NCBI RefSeq assembly: GCF_958295425.1
Contig: NC_081137.1
Location: 9,649,738-9,713,737 of the forward strand
Length of the DNA stretch: 64,000 nucleotides
DNA from: Solea solea
Lineage: Eukaryota > Chordata > Actinopteri > Pleuronectiformes > Soleidae
Direction: 5' to 3'
The position numbers were made by a program, and so were the translations under genes. Below the pieces are notes generated by a model that searched no databases, was not told the origin of the DNA, and saw nothing but the letters and a program-made list of their open reading frames with translations. This document shows positions 11,576 to 23,559 of the stretch, one piece after another (the stretch's first letter is position 1; each line of letters begins with the position of its first letter).

Positions 11576-13816
11576 TACAAAGCATTAGTCACATCCTGTT
11601 TGTAAAAACATCATACTACTACTGTGTATGTGAATAAAGCCATACGGATAAAGAGTGGTGAGTGAAAGTCCACAGCAGCTGACTCAGAGGGCCCAGGTAG
11701 CTTGTGCAGTGACCCTATAAACAAGGACCCTGAACCCTATTTCCAAACTCACACTGTATTTATCTTTCAACTGGGTTATCAACGATTTATCTTAGCACAG
11801 AGAGAAACAGCAGAAAGTACAAAGTGTTATAAATGTTCACAGGGCATAAAACGCAGTATGAAATTGAAGTACTGTCTGTCTTACTGACATAGTGAAAAAC
11901 AGCAACTCTCTGGCAACAAAAACATGGCAGATTTTTTTTCCCCTAACTTAAACAGGCCCAGTGTTTCATTAATCCTGTCTCCCTTGGCCAAAGTTATTAA
12001 GTTACTCAGTTCATTCTTTACTGTTAGATATCATTTACCAGCAAGTCACATAATGATACAGGTTTCAGTGCTACAGTATTAGACCTGCATAGAGGCTAAT
12101 AATCTTTACTGGTTGCATATAATGTATTTTGTTATATAAGCTGTCTTTTTGTCAAAAATTCTGTCGAAAGTTCATATGTAATTTCACATCATAATTCATG
12201 TATCATACAGCTGAGGTATTGTTGTTACAGAGACATAATTAAAACCACTGTCCTTGCACAAATCACTTTTCAAATTTCTACACTATTTTTTGTGGGTATA
12301 CTAGAATCAAATCAGAATTATGTGTATTGAACATATAACGTATGGAGAACGTGGTCTGGGAGCAAGTTCCGGGTACCAGAAACCAGACTGAACTCAGGAT
12401 AAGTCAGAGTTAATTAGAGTCTACTCTCCACTATGTGAGGTGATTGTCTTCCAATTGTGTTTAACGGTGGTTTAATGACACAAATATGTCACATTATCCT
12501 ATTCATAATTCCAACAGCCATCATGATCTAACACAGTGGGAGAGAGGGAGGGAGGGAGCGACATAAACCACAAGGACAGTCAAACTGGAAATACAAGTGG
12601 GTGTTGCCAAGATGTGTTTGTGTGTCAGATATGTAAGTGTGTGAGTGTATTTACAGCAAACTCCATCCGGAGCATATCCATTCACAGAAAAGACCACTGA
12701 AGAACATACAAGTGTATGTCTAAATGCCTCTGTTCATAAGCTAAGGTCACACACTTACATCATTTTACACTATTACACTTGTTTAAGGGAAGTGTGAATA
12801 AATCCTGTCAGTACAGACCTGGTGACTGACCACTGACCCCCAAAGTTACAGAATATGGGTGAGGTTTTCTGGGTGTGTGGGTTTGGTATCTACCCTTTGA
12901 CTCTTTGTACAGGATGTTTTCATGGATGGAACAGTGTTGCGAATTGTGTACTTTCTTTGAGTTAAAAGATCAAATCTCCCTCTCTGAATCTTATCTACAG
13001 TCATGAGTGCCTGAGCTGTCAGGGTGGATGTGTAGACATTCTTCACTGCACCAACATATGGGTTTAAGCAACCAGGGAGGGACCGGAAGCCAACATACCA
13101 CTGTGATCTTCACACACAGCATTGACTGACATGCCGGTTTCATACAGTACCACACAAATGCATGTACACACTCTCCTTCTGCATACACATAGCCTGTGAC
13201 TATGGGTTTTAAGATCAAGCAAAAGAAGGCACATGATAATAGAAAACTTAAAAAAAAACATACACACAGACATTTATTTAACACATTATTTCCAGAATCC
13301 AAAGTCACAAATAAGGGTTTCTGTGATTGTGGTGTGCAGGACCTCACAGAGCTCAGAGGCTTTGGTCAGACACAGAGCTGTATATTGTAATAAGATAAGA
13401 AAGGACAGGTGGCTTGGTGATCAGGTGCCAGGCTGCCTGCCTCTTAGAGCTGAGCTGAAGCCTGTCGCATGTCTACTACAACTCTCTATTCTTCTCTATT
13501 ATCTTCACATTCTCCCAGAAATAGTAACTCATTAACAAATACACAGAAATCATTTTAACTTCATAACCCCATAAGGAGCCATGCCAGAAAAAAAGTCTTG
13601 CTATTTGGAGACTCATTCAGAAAGCAGGGTGCTTGCCAGTGCTAGAGGTCTACAATGAGAGCACAAACCATATTTCCTGTTTCAAAGCACAACAGGATGT
13701 GTTTAACCGTAACAATTCTCACCTTAACAATAACTTTCAACACTATAACCAACTGTACATTGTATATAATATAAAACAAAGCCAATTAAATAAAACCCAG
13801 TTAACATGACTCTTAC
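11576..13816. other. intronic stretch with nothing recognised
   Basis: Intron between the short-isoform first exon and exon 2. Apart from a short purine run near 12540-12560 I see no repeat, exon or regulatory element that I can defend. Confidence 0.5.
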
Positions 13817-13922
13817 CTTGTAGTTGTTTAAACCGTCCCTCCAAGATATTAGAGTATTGCACCTGATTAACAAATGCTGCTGGAGACAAGCAGGGCTCTC
13901 TATCCTTCTGATCCAACTCCAT
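13817..13922 (-). CDS. sptbn2: alternative first coding exon of beta-spectrin (short isoform)
   Basis: ATG at 13922 has an in-frame TGA four codons upstream. It opens 35 codons plus one base, starting MELDQKDREPCLSPA and ending NILEGRFKQLQ, then donor CAAG/GTAAGA. LEGRFKQLQ is the hallmark end of the alternative N-terminus of short beta-spectrin isoforms (known in SPTBN1, N-terminus MELQ). The leftover G joins the same exon 2 as the long form, so the two first exons are mutually exclusive and both in frame. The start lies about 6.3 kb inside the long-form intron and must use its own promoter or a skipping event. Confidence 0.88.
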
Positions 13923-14200
13923 GTCCTTTTTTCAGAATCTTCCTCAAAATATTCCTCTCAGATACTGAATGAATGACAGTCTTTGCACATAGCAAAATGG
14001 ACCTTAATGTTCCGACTCGAATGGATCAAATCTTTTAGAGGGTTGCTTCACAGGTAAGATTTCTGTATATCCAAAATGCCAGATTCACTCAGTGCTGTGC
14101 CTCAGTAAGGCACAACACAACTTGAAAATATCACAGCCCGTACTTCTCTTCATCTACTGTGTGTCCCACCTTATCCAATGAAAAAACAGCAATGGGTGCA
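13923..14200 (-). promoter_or_regulatory. 5' leader and candidate internal promoter of the short isoform
   Basis: There is no splice acceptor immediately before the ATG at 13922, so the sequence upstream is likely leader. On the minus strand an inverted CCAAT box (CATTGGAT) lies near 14175. I see no clear TATA box. The promoter role is inferred from the position of the alternative first exon. Confidence 0.35.
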
Positions 14201-14519
14201 GGGGTGGAGAGTTGTTTTTTTTCAAAGAAGCATTTCAACCAAAACTGAAGAACAAAACGTTCTCTAGTTTCACCACACTTGTGGCTGCTAAGCAAAGTAA
14301 AAAAATATTTTGGTTACACTCCCTCGTGGTTCAAGTAAAAAGAAGAGTGGAAATCCCTTCCCTACAAACTCCAAACTCACACAGGCTGGAGCAGAGCACA
14401 GCAAGCTAACTGGCTGCATTGGGAATAGCTGTGTAAACAAAGCCTGCTGCGAAAATGTGTCATTTGCATAAGGTGTGTTTGAGGGAGGAGCACAAAGAAA
14501 GAACATGGTGGAAGGATGA

Positions 14520-15540
14520 GGGGAGGGAGGAGGAGTAGAGGTGGACTAAACCATTAGAGTTCTTTGCTCAGTGTAGCTTCGGGCAGATTATGTAACCCCA
14601 CCCTAATTCCAGTGAGCAGTGGGGGTGTGGCTTGCCAAAAAGGTACATCAGAAGTCCCCAGTCAGAATGTGAGGACCTATCCTGTCTTGCTGCAGTTCAT
14701 TTATTATTTTATCACTCTCTAAGAAAACACTTCATCTCCTATCTTCTGGTAAGAGGCTCTGCCTTCACAGGGTGTTAAAGACAGGAAGGAAGTTGTTGCA
14801 AGAGCAACAACAAAGCCAAAAGCTCTTTCCTGCCTCATGGTTTGCACACATCTCAGTGACCAATATATCTTATCAGTTTATTCTGCATGAGGGAGGGAGT
14901 TGACTGTGGGTCACAGTTGTGTGCTAGGTTCTAATGTACACATGCACATAATGCCTGTGTGTGCAAGAAGAATGTCAACACATCCTTTCTAATGAGTGGA
15001 TGGTCTGATCAGGGGGAACTCGTAAAAAGCCATGGTTGTGCGTTTGATCTGTTTGACCCAATGAGGTGGGAGCATCTGGACGGGTGTCATTAGAAGACAA
15101 AATGCTGCAGGCCTTCACTCACTGGGTGTTTATGGAGGAGGAGTTGGACTAATGAGATCCAACAAGAACGGGCTTCCTTTTGAAGAGCAGAGACCATGTA
15201 ATGGTCACATGCAGATGATAAAGATGGTGATGTGATGCTAAAATTCTATACTGCAATAAGGGGCACGGGAAATGGGGTGCTGCCACACCTCCTACTGAGG
15301 TGCTTATCCTCCACAAGACCGTGAACCTATCCTGGTGAGATTCCATAACTTTCTGGATAAACAGCTTGTGATGCATCAAATGAGATGGGGAAAAGAGATC
15401 TGATATTGAGTCAGGCCAAGACCATGGTGATGATTTTCAAGGATTTCTCAGTGGCTGTTCTTTGCAGGCGCAAACGATTTGCTATTACAGTTAACACTGT
15501 AAAAGCATGCCGTACTATAAGAAGAATACAAGGCAGATCA
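14520..15540. other. intronic stretch with nothing recognised
   Basis: Upstream of the short-isoform start. It is slightly more G-rich near 14510-14650 but holds no identified exon or transposon. Confidence 0.45.
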
Positions 15541-16440
15541 CAAATTACCTCTATTCTAACGCCAATATGTGATAATCTTGATTTGTTTTTGCCAGGCACA
15601 ACAGACAGTGGTTTTTGAATCTAGGCAACTAAATGCATCTCTAATCCGTGTGATTTATTTGATGGACCCACTTTGATGTCTTTCACTCAATTAGCAGAAA
15701 AATACATAATTCAGAAACAAGATTTTTTTTCGTTATCTGCAGATAAGGGACTATGTCAAGAGAAGCACTACACTACTCTTCGATCAAAGTTATTCTTGCA
15801 AAGAAAGACTGCTATTTTGTTCAGAAGCCCCCAAATCTGTAAACCTGTTCCACAATAATCTCAGAGACTATGGTAATATAAGCACTCTTCACTGGGAACA
15901 AATCTGGGGAAAAGAACTTGATGTAGATATTACAATAAAATGACCAATAGCAGGATGCTTGGGAGAGTGCGAGGGCTTTAAGTGTCTACAATAGAGGTAA
16001 AGCTATACAACTCAAGATTCTACAAGGAGCTCATATATCTCCCTCACAACGCCATGGGTTTGATGCCGAGTTCTCACCTATTTGTCGAGATCTCTCTCAT
16101 GGTCCTGTTGGAAAATACATTGGTTCATTATAGGGCAGGAGATCAATAAAATCTTAGCCGTTAATTTTGAAAATAATGCTGCTTGGGATATCGGACAACC
16201 TCATAATTTTTACTGATAAATATAAAATGAAACTTTATAAATAATTGCCAACATTCTATACAAGAAAGTGCATACTTCTGAATCGGATAACAGACAAGGT
16301 CCCATCAAAAACACAATGGAATAAGGTCATACTTGAATATGTTTCACTCGACTACTTGACATGCATGCTACATTCTAAAGACGATGTATTTCATAGAACA
16401 TAGAGACTTTCGTGTCTTATATAGGATTGGATCTAATAAT
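15540..16440 (+). pseudogene. decayed L1/Tx1-type LINE, C-terminal region of ORF2
   Basis: Several frames read in order match the C-terminal part of a vertebrate L1-like ORF2: ITSILTPICDNLDLFLPG, then MSFTQLAEKYIIQKQDFF, then an HWEQIWGKELDVDITIK-like piece, then QWNKVILEYVSLDYLTCML. Between them are stop codons and frameshifts. It lies in the sense opposite to the spectrin gene. Confidence 0.6.
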
Positions 16441-16944
16441 ATAACTTGAGTGAAGTCTGTTTGTCTTGTATTTTGGTGATACCTGCATACTATACAGCAA
16501 CTTCTGGCAAACTGTGTGCGTGTAGTAGCAGTAGCATACTGTTTAAGTGCAGTATTTTTGCTAAAATGGAAATAAATATCTAAATAAACACTATGAACAT
16601 AAAATAGAAATAAAATAAATCTTGTGCAAAGAACAGAGGCTGTACACTTGTATAATACATTTGAGTAGCTGGTTGAGTGTGAAGGCAACTGTTTTTAAAG
16701 GCAAATCAGCATAGCTTGTCTAGCAGTAGATGAGCAGATATTTATGCAAATGACTGGGTTGTCCACCTCTGTGAAACTCTGACTGAGAGCATGAGAGAAA
16801 TGTGAGAAAGCAGCAGCTTACAGAATGCAGGTCATGCATGACATTTGAAGATAGCATGAAAAGCAAGGGGCGGGAGTTGGGCCTGCAGGCAAGTAGCTGC
16901 TACAACATGTAAAAGAATGCATATGTCAAGCCCGTACTTGTATT

Positions 16945-17510
16945 CTTGTTCAACTGAGTCTCTCTCTCTCTCTCTCTCTCGCTCTCTCTCTCTCTCGTTC
17001 AACTGAGACTCTCTCTCTCTCTCTCTCGCTCTCTCTCTCTCGTTCAACTGAGACTCTCTCTCTCTCTCTCTCTCGTTCAACTGAGACTCTCTCTCTTTTG
17101 TATTCATGTTCAACTGAGACTCTCTCTCTCTCTCTCTCATATTCATGTTCAACTGAGACTCTCTCTCTAATATTCTTGTTCAACTGAGTCTCTCTCTCTC
17201 TCACTCATTCTTGTTCAACTGAGACTCTCTCTTGCTCTCTTGTATTCTTGTTCAACTGAGTCTCTCTCTCTCATTCTTGTTCAACTGAGACTCTCTCTCG
17301 CTCTCTTGTATTCTTGTTCAACTGAGTCTCTCTCTCTCATTCTTGTTCAACTGAGACTCTCTCTCGCTCTCTTGTATTCTTGTTCAACTGAGTCTCTCTC
17401 TCTCATTCTTGTTCAACTGAGACTCTCTCTCTCATTCTTGTTCAACTGAGACTCTCTCTCTTGTATTCATGTTCAACTGAGACTCTATCTCTCGTATTCT
17501 TGTTCAACTG

Positions 17511-17545
<35 letters not shown>
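16945..17545. repeat. CT-rich minisatellite with a GTTCAACTGAG core
   Basis: About seventeen copies of GTTCAACTGAG, each followed by a variable CT run and often TTGTATTC or CATTC, at spacings of roughly 29 to 50 bases. The last unit runs into a pure CT tract (17511-17543). Long frames on either strand (Arg/Glu-rich or Leu/Ser-rich) are a product of the repeat, not genes. Confidence 0.95.
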
Positions 17546-17547
<2 letters not shown>

Positions 17548-18418
17548 TCTGAATTGATTGTAGTCTGTGCACCTAATTTTTTCACAGCTTCTTGCTCCTG
17601 GTGAATTGTCTTCCAGCTTTGACCTCTTTTTAGAAGTATTTCTGTCTTGACCTATAAAGAGACACGTATGCCATTTGGGAAAACCCCAATTCAAGTTTGT
17701 TCCCTCGTCAATAGAGCGAAATTACATCAGTGCTAATGACAGTTTAGGATTTTTGTCTGTGAAAATTCAGCACGCGCTGGAAAGGAAGTAGGAAAATAAA
17801 ACATCCGGTTTACTTTTCAGAATACAAGATCCCATGTTGACACCACATCGTATTTCCGTGTAGGAAGAACACAGCAACCTGCCGCTGCCGCAGTTTGCGC
17901 TTGCTGTCACTCGATCATCACGCCCCCAGCAGTGCTCACGCACCAATAACTCCCTGCCCACTTTTTTTAGATTTTCAAGATCAGGCATTGGGCGGAGTTA
18001 GACTCAGACCAGGGGTTTAGTTCCTTTTTAAGCATAAGTGAGTGGTACAGCGAGACAGAGGCGCAGCTGAGTGTGTGTGTGTCTGTCCCCTGTCAAGCAG
18101 TGTTTTGCTGGGCCACGTTCCAATTTTATATACTGGTCTTGCGGTATACGAACAATACATTTTATATGAACCAGTATATGGCCCAGCACTCATTTATATG
18201 TATGTTGGAGATTGCTGTTAATGCTTCCTGAACATTTATCAAAACTGCAGCTTTCCTTTAAAAACACTATTTGGTGTCTAACAAAATAAGACTACAACTA
18301 TAAATATAACTGTAACTTTAAGTAGATCTGTTTCAAATATGTCCTTTGTGTAAAATTGCAAATGAAGCTGCTTTGGCAAAAAAGACACATTTGTTTGTCG
18401 ATGTATCTACATTTATCT

Positions 18419-19989
18419 CTATGGGGTTAAATTTGTTCCAATAATATTTGTATATGTGCAGAGGGTGATCCACTCATATTTCTTGATTTGTGTTTCATGT
18501 TTTGAGATCCACAATAAAAAAAAATCCCATTTGTAACTTGTATATTGATTTGGACAAATATAGATTTGTATTTGTAAATAATATGACTTTTGTAAAACTG
18601 AAAATTGCATTTGTGAATTGTGATTCCGCATTTTGATCACCAGCACACACATTCCTCTCTTTCCACAGTTATGGATTTATGAGACAGTCTTTGCATGAAA
18701 GTCGCACAGATCGACACATATGTGCAGAGGGTGATCCACAAGTATGTCTGGATTTGCATGCATGTTTTTTAGATCCACAAATAAAAAAAATCCCAGTTGT
18801 AACTTGTATATCCATTTTTACAAATAACATAACATTTGTAAAACTGCAAATTGCATTTGTGAATTGTGATTCCGCATTTATGGATCGCCAGCACACTCAT
18901 TCATCGCTTTCCACAGTTACAGGTTTTTGAGACGTTATATTTGTCTCAATAATGCCTTCCTTCATCAGCAGGTGGCAGTCTTTTACAAGTAGAATCTAGG
19001 GCTAGATAGTCAGCATACAGAATTTTATTATTTGTGTTGAAACTAAACATGTAATAATTTAAATTAGTTTATCATATTAGTAATATTCCTATTATAATAT
19101 ATAATAGGAATATTACTACATTATTCTATTCCATTATTCTAATTTTTTTTAGAACATAATTATCAAATAATTATTCATAATTATTCATGCTGTGTCGTAA
19201 CTACATCTCTGACGTTTATAACAAACCAAACCGTTTGAAAATCGGTAGAAAATTGAGCAGATTATGGTTATTTAAAAAGTACATGTACCGCTACAACACA
19301 ATGTTATGGGTGAGCGAGCTGACTGTGAGAAGATGGCCACCAGTGCGGAGGTTTGATACTCCGCCATAAGACATAAGAAGATCTAGCCTTTATTATGTAT
19401 ATCTATGTGCTTAAGCCCTAGATTCTACTTGTAAAAGAGTGCCACCTGCTGATGAAGGAAGGCATTATTGAGACAAATATAACGTCTCAAAAATCCATAA
19501 CTGTGGAAAGCGATGAATGCATGTGCAGGCAATCCACGAATGCGGAAAAACAATTCACAAATGCAATTTCCAGTTTTACAAATGTCATGTTATTTGTAAA
19601 AATCAATATACAAGTGGGATTTTTTTTATTTGTGGTTCTACAAAACATGCATGCAAATCCAGACATACTTGTGGATCACCCTCTGCACATATGTGTCGAT
19701 CTGTGCGACTTTCATGCAAAGACTGTCTCAAAAATCCGTAACTGGAAAGAGAGGAATGCGTGTGCTGGTGAGCCACAAATGCGGAATCACAATTCACAAA
19801 TGCAATTTTCAGTTTTACAAAAGTCATATTATTTACAAATACAAATCTATATTTATCAAAATCAATATACAAGTTACAAATGGGACTTTTTATTTGTGGA
19901 TCTCAAAACATGAAACACAAATCAAGAAATACGTGTGGATCACCCTCTGCACATATACAAATATTATTGGAACAAATTTAACCCCATAG
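18419..19989. repeat. large foldback (inverted repeat) element
   Basis: Left arm 18419-19003 and right arm 19414-19989 are near-identical inverted copies; both outer ends begin CTATGGGGTTAAATTTGTTC when read inward. Each arm holds two diverged tandem units sharing GTGCAGAGGGTGATCCAC, AAAATCCCA, TTTGTGAATTGTGATTCCGC. The spacer (about 410 bases) is AT-rich and contains a perfect palindrome. No transposase is visible. It could be a foldback transposon or an inverted duplication. Confidence 0.85.
19079..19117. repeat. perfect 39-base palindrome in the foldback spacer
   Basis: Arms of 18 bases (AGTAATATTCCTATTATA and its exact complement) flank a 3-base centre ATA. Confidence 0.95.
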
Positions 19990-20200
19990 TGTAGTGGCTA
20001 GCACTGTCTCCTTGCAGCAACAAGACCCGGGTTCGCTATTGTGAGAAGTTTGAATGTTCTACCTGTCTGCCCGTGGGTTTTCTCCCGTTGCTTCCCACTA
20101 TCCAAAAAGAGGCAAAGGTTAACTGGACACTCTAATTTGACCATAGGTGGGAATGTGAGAGTGAATGGTTGTTGGCTCTCATGTATAACAGATGCATGGC
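19990..20200 (+). mobile_element. tRNA-derived SINE with L2-like body
   Basis: GTGTAGTGGCTAGCACTGTC is an A-box-like tRNA head and CCCGGGTTCGCTATTG a B-box-like stretch. The body reads TGTTCTACCTGTCTGCCCGT, TTTTCTCCCGTTGC, then AACTGGACACTCTAATTTGA, GTGGGAATGTGAGAGTGAAT. The 5' end directly abuts the right arm of the foldback. It is a common fish SINE family. Confidence 0.7.
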
Positions 20201-20252
20201 AACTCCATGCAAGCACATAAAGTGTGTTGGTGAGGCCTTAAGTGTAGCATAC

Positions 20253-20419
20253 CTGCGAGAGCCTTGATTCGTGAACGTTCAAAGAGCCGTGCTGAACTGT
20301 TCTCATTATCCCAGTCAGTTTCTGCTGCCAGATCCCAACGGTTGTTGATGTCATTATACTGCTGCTGGATCTCCAAACTGTCAAAGTCAGTTGGTGAGAT
20401 GGTGCTCATGGTGTCCAGG
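20253..20419 (-). CDS. sptbn2: beta-spectrin first coding exon, long isoform
   Basis: The acceptor TTTTCCTCCAG is followed by a 10-base leader and ATG at 20409 in a good initiation context (ACACCATGA). Coding runs 20409 to 20253 on the minus strand: 52 codons plus one base. The peptide starts [20 protein letters not shown] and ends with [15 protein letters not shown], the conserved N-terminus of conventional non-erythroid beta-spectrins. The donor is CAG/GTATGC. The last G joins AT of the next exon to make Asp, so the join reads [10 protein letters not shown] as in the family. Confidence 0.95.
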
Positions 20420-20994
20420 CTGGAGGAAAACACATTCAACCTATAAGTTAGACAAAACAATGATCCAAAGTCAGTAAAAACAGAGAGGGGAAAAGGCAAC
20501 ACATACCAGAACATTCTCAAGAGTTTTCCTTTTAAAGTTTAGAAGATTCAGTTTAAAAACAGAGAATCTATTACCTTTCACATGGTGCTTGTCCTTTTCT
20601 CAAATAAAAATTACACTTTTTAAAAACAAAAAACATTATTTTCAAGACCTTGAAAAGGCATGCCTGCCTTGTCTACTTTCTTGTTGAGACTGTACCTGTG
20701 TTTAGTACAAAAGTTAATTTTAATAAAATGGTAGATGGTCTATATTTATATAGCACTTTCTAGTTTTGAAGAAGAGGACAAGGCCAGTCAGTGTGAGTCC
20801 GTTCACACTGGCAGAAAAAGAAAATGAGTGAAGAAAAACAAGACAGGTACCACAGTCACAGTCTAAATTGCATTGTGTATAAAAATAAAAACTCAGGATT
20901 TGTAATGCAAATGGCACGGCACAGTTTAGGTTGCATCTTCACTACAAAAAAAGTACCTACTCAACGTGAGCGTGAAACTGCGCTGACTTTTACA

Positions 20995-21135
20995 TGCGAG
21001 AGACACACACATACGAGTGACAAGTGACTTGTTAAGCAGTTGTTTTCAGTGTAACTGAATCAAATCACTAGAATCAGTTAATTAAAAATATTTGTTCAGT
21101 ACTTCCTCCATGACCGGAGCACAGACTGTCGATCT
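20995..21135 (-). repeat. dispersed repeat sharing the Kolobok foldback arm motif
   Basis: TTGTTTTCAGTGTAACTGAA, CACTAGAATCAGTTAATTAA and TTGTTCAGTACTTCCTCCAT followed by GACCGGAGCACAGACT. The last part also occurs at 28689-28725 and, inverted, at 29480-29515 and 48595-48625. Confidence 0.7.
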
Positions 21136-21771
21136 GATACGCCGCTTCTAAAGCCACCCATGATGTATTCATCTGAATTTGCATTCAGAATACAAAATGG
21201 GTCAGATGAACACTTGTAATGTTACTCTCAGTGACATACGACTGCCTACTCCTGACCAGTGAGAAATCAGAGATGGAAAACGTAAAACCTTTAAAAGGGA
21301 TAAAGAATTTAACCATACACACATTTTCAGATATGGCTAGTCAGTGCTAGTCGATTCTCAATTCATAAAAACAGAGTTACTGAACTGAAACCGAGTGATT
21401 CAGTTCTTCAGTACTTCTGGCTCTTGTCAGTACGATCACTAAATACACCAAACCCCCTCCATTAAAATAGAGATTTTAGAAAATTTCTTGATAATTTCCT
21501 TGGAGTTTAACACACGTTTTTTTGGAATTTCATTTCTTTTGGACTGCATTGTTGTTGCATCGTTCGGCATTGTTCTGGGATTTGCTGAGGCAGATTTTCG
21601 GACAATTTGAGCTGCTGAATCACTGAACTGGTACACTGATTAATGCACACTACACTCGGTGAACAAATCCCTTGATATATCAGTGCACTCATATACTATA
21701 TCCTATTTTCAACATGCAGCGGAAACTATGAAAAATGGCGAGATCTGACTTTATCTGATCTTGCATTAAAG

Positions 21772-22190
21772 GGATAATCAGATTTTTGAACATTACATTA
21801 CATTATGTTACATGTCATTTAGTGCATAAGTGCATTTCAACATTTGCGTACAAACAAGAGCTAGAAGTAAGTAAGTGCTTAAGTAAGCCATACTATGAAG
21901 TGCTAGTCATAAGTGTGATGTACAATGTAAGTGCTTTTTTTTTGTCGTCGTCGTAGTCTTAGTCGAGGTAGAGTCCAAAGAGATGTGTTTTTAGTCGGCG
22001 GCGGAAGATGTGGCGGCTTTCGGCTGTCCGGATGTGCCGTCTTCAGGATTTAAAGAAGTTGTATGACACAGACCCCAGGAGTAGAGTGGATGCAACGTTG
22101 TTAAATCATTTCATGAGTCTCTGGTTCGGAGCCGAGAAAAGTAGTTCTGGGAGATAGTTTGGGACACATACCTAATGGGTTTTAAACCAT
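21772..22190. repeat. diverged dispersed repeat, copy 1, interrupted by a LINE
   Basis: TATGACACAGACC, CAGGAGTAGAGTGGAT, GTTAAATCATTTCA, AGTTCTGGGAGATAGTTT and GGGTTTTAAACCA recur in the same order at 25202-25340 plus 26470-26520. Copy 1 lacks the hAT that splits copy 2, and copy 2 lacks the LINE fragment that splits copy 1. Confidence 0.75.
21795..22055 (-). mobile_element. 5'-truncated L2-type LINE, last codons and 3' tail
   Basis: On the minus strand the frame ends TAESRHIFRRRLKTHLFGLY followed by LD and a stop (stop at 21965-21967), as in the C-terminus of fish L2 reverse transcriptases. A 3' UTR follows, ending CTAAATGACATGTAACATAA and TGTAATGTAATG. The same tail is carried by the SINE at 58605-58765. 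Confidence 0.65.
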
Positions 22191-22399
22191 AAGCAGTTGG
22201 GTACTATTTTCTGATCCGTATCACGGAAATTAAACAAACTAACACATCTGACTAAGAAACTGAGGATGAACCTTGTGGAGAAAATCCATTGGGTTATCTT
22301 TATGAAGCAGAGTACACAGATGAGGAACTTTACCAGTGAGAAAGAACAGACAGAGAGAGGAGGAGTCCAGCTGGACCTGATGGCCAGCTGTCTTCAGAC

Positions 22400-23457
22400 T
22401 AGGGCTGCCACGATTAGTCGACTAGTCACGATTATGTCGACTATTAAAATCGTCAACAACTCATTTAATAGTTGACGCATCGTTTTTTGTTTTTTTAACT
22501 TTGTTTTCTCTCTCAAAACTGCTGTGGCACCTTCCACTGCCGCATCTGCCTTTCTGTCCTTGACACACATGCGCAGTAGTGGTAATCTGGGTCAGCCGTG
22601 ATGTCATCAGAAGTTATACCAGACGGGCTCTCTGGTATTATGGCTACCCGGCGGCAACGGAGCTGTGGGAGCATTTTAAGAAACAAAAGAAAACAGTGTG
22701 CAATGCAATATCTGCAAGACAGAACTTGCCTTTCACAGCAGCACAAGTGCGATGCACGAGCACCTGAAAAGGAAGCACGTTGTGGCTGACAACGACGATG
22801 AAGAGGGACCGTCGTCTCGGAAGCTAACTGGCTAGTTAGCTGCTAACATTAGCGTAAACAGAGAGTTAACTTACTACTTACTCATATTGATAGCTGTAAA
22901 CGTTAACATTAGCGATGACGGTTTGATTCATTAGCCTTAGCACACATATTTCATGTGTTTTCTGTAACGTTAGAGCAGTGTAGTAAAGTTGAATACAGTT
23001 GTGAGCACTGAGCACAAAATGCACTTTTGTTATATTTGAGTCAGTGAGACCAAAACTTTAATAATTCCTTAGGTGCCTACCTCATTGTAGCTATGTTTGA
23101 TGCCAAAGAAAAATGAAAGAAAAACCTTAAGTAGGCCTATTTATTTTTGTGTTGTTTAGGCCAGTGCCTTATTCGTTTACTCAGCTGTTTGCACTTTATG
23201 CTACAATTGTTTGTTGCTACAAGCATATTTCATTAAAGGTTTAATGAACTATCATCTTAATTGTCTTCATTTTTAGTTAGCATATACCTTAAACACTTCA
23301 AGCTGAAAGCTAATGATTGGTATATAAGAGCAGCTGCATGCTGGTGCGATAAACTGTATGTTATACATTCAATTAACGTATGATCCGATTAGTCGACTAA
23401 TCAAAAAAATAGTCGGTGATTAGTCGACTATCAAAATAATTGTTTGTGGCAGCCCTA
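22400..23457 (+). mobile_element. hAT transposon, non-autonomous, with BED zinc-finger relic
   Basis: Terminal inverted repeats TAGGGCTGCCAC and GTGGCAGCCCTA are flanked by a perfect 8-bp target duplication CTTCAGAC (22392-22399 and 23458-23465), diagnostic of hAT. Subterminal repeats rich in AGTCGACTA lie at both ends. The interior has one coding remnant: an [14 protein letters not shown] start in one frame (from about 22659) and, after a shift, [20 protein letters not shown] with HLKRKH (about 22698-22777), a C-x2-C ... H-x3-H BED finger of hAT transposases. No DDE domain remains. Confidence 0.93.
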
Positions 23458-23559
23458 CTTCAGACTCAGTCTCTTATTATATAATTAATTCCCATGAGTA
23501 ATCTCTATCTCTGGCTCCTTCCAAGATAGCAAGAAACTTGATTGATGACCAGTTGACTT

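Noticed and set aside
16832..17449. Arg/Glu-rich and Leu/Ser-rich long frames
   Set aside because: Translation of the CT minisatellite; no start context, no non-repeat residues.
18419..19989. Several 70-150 codon frames in the foldback arms
   Set aside because: Mirror frames of the same non-coding arm sequence on both strands; no domain and no conserved start.
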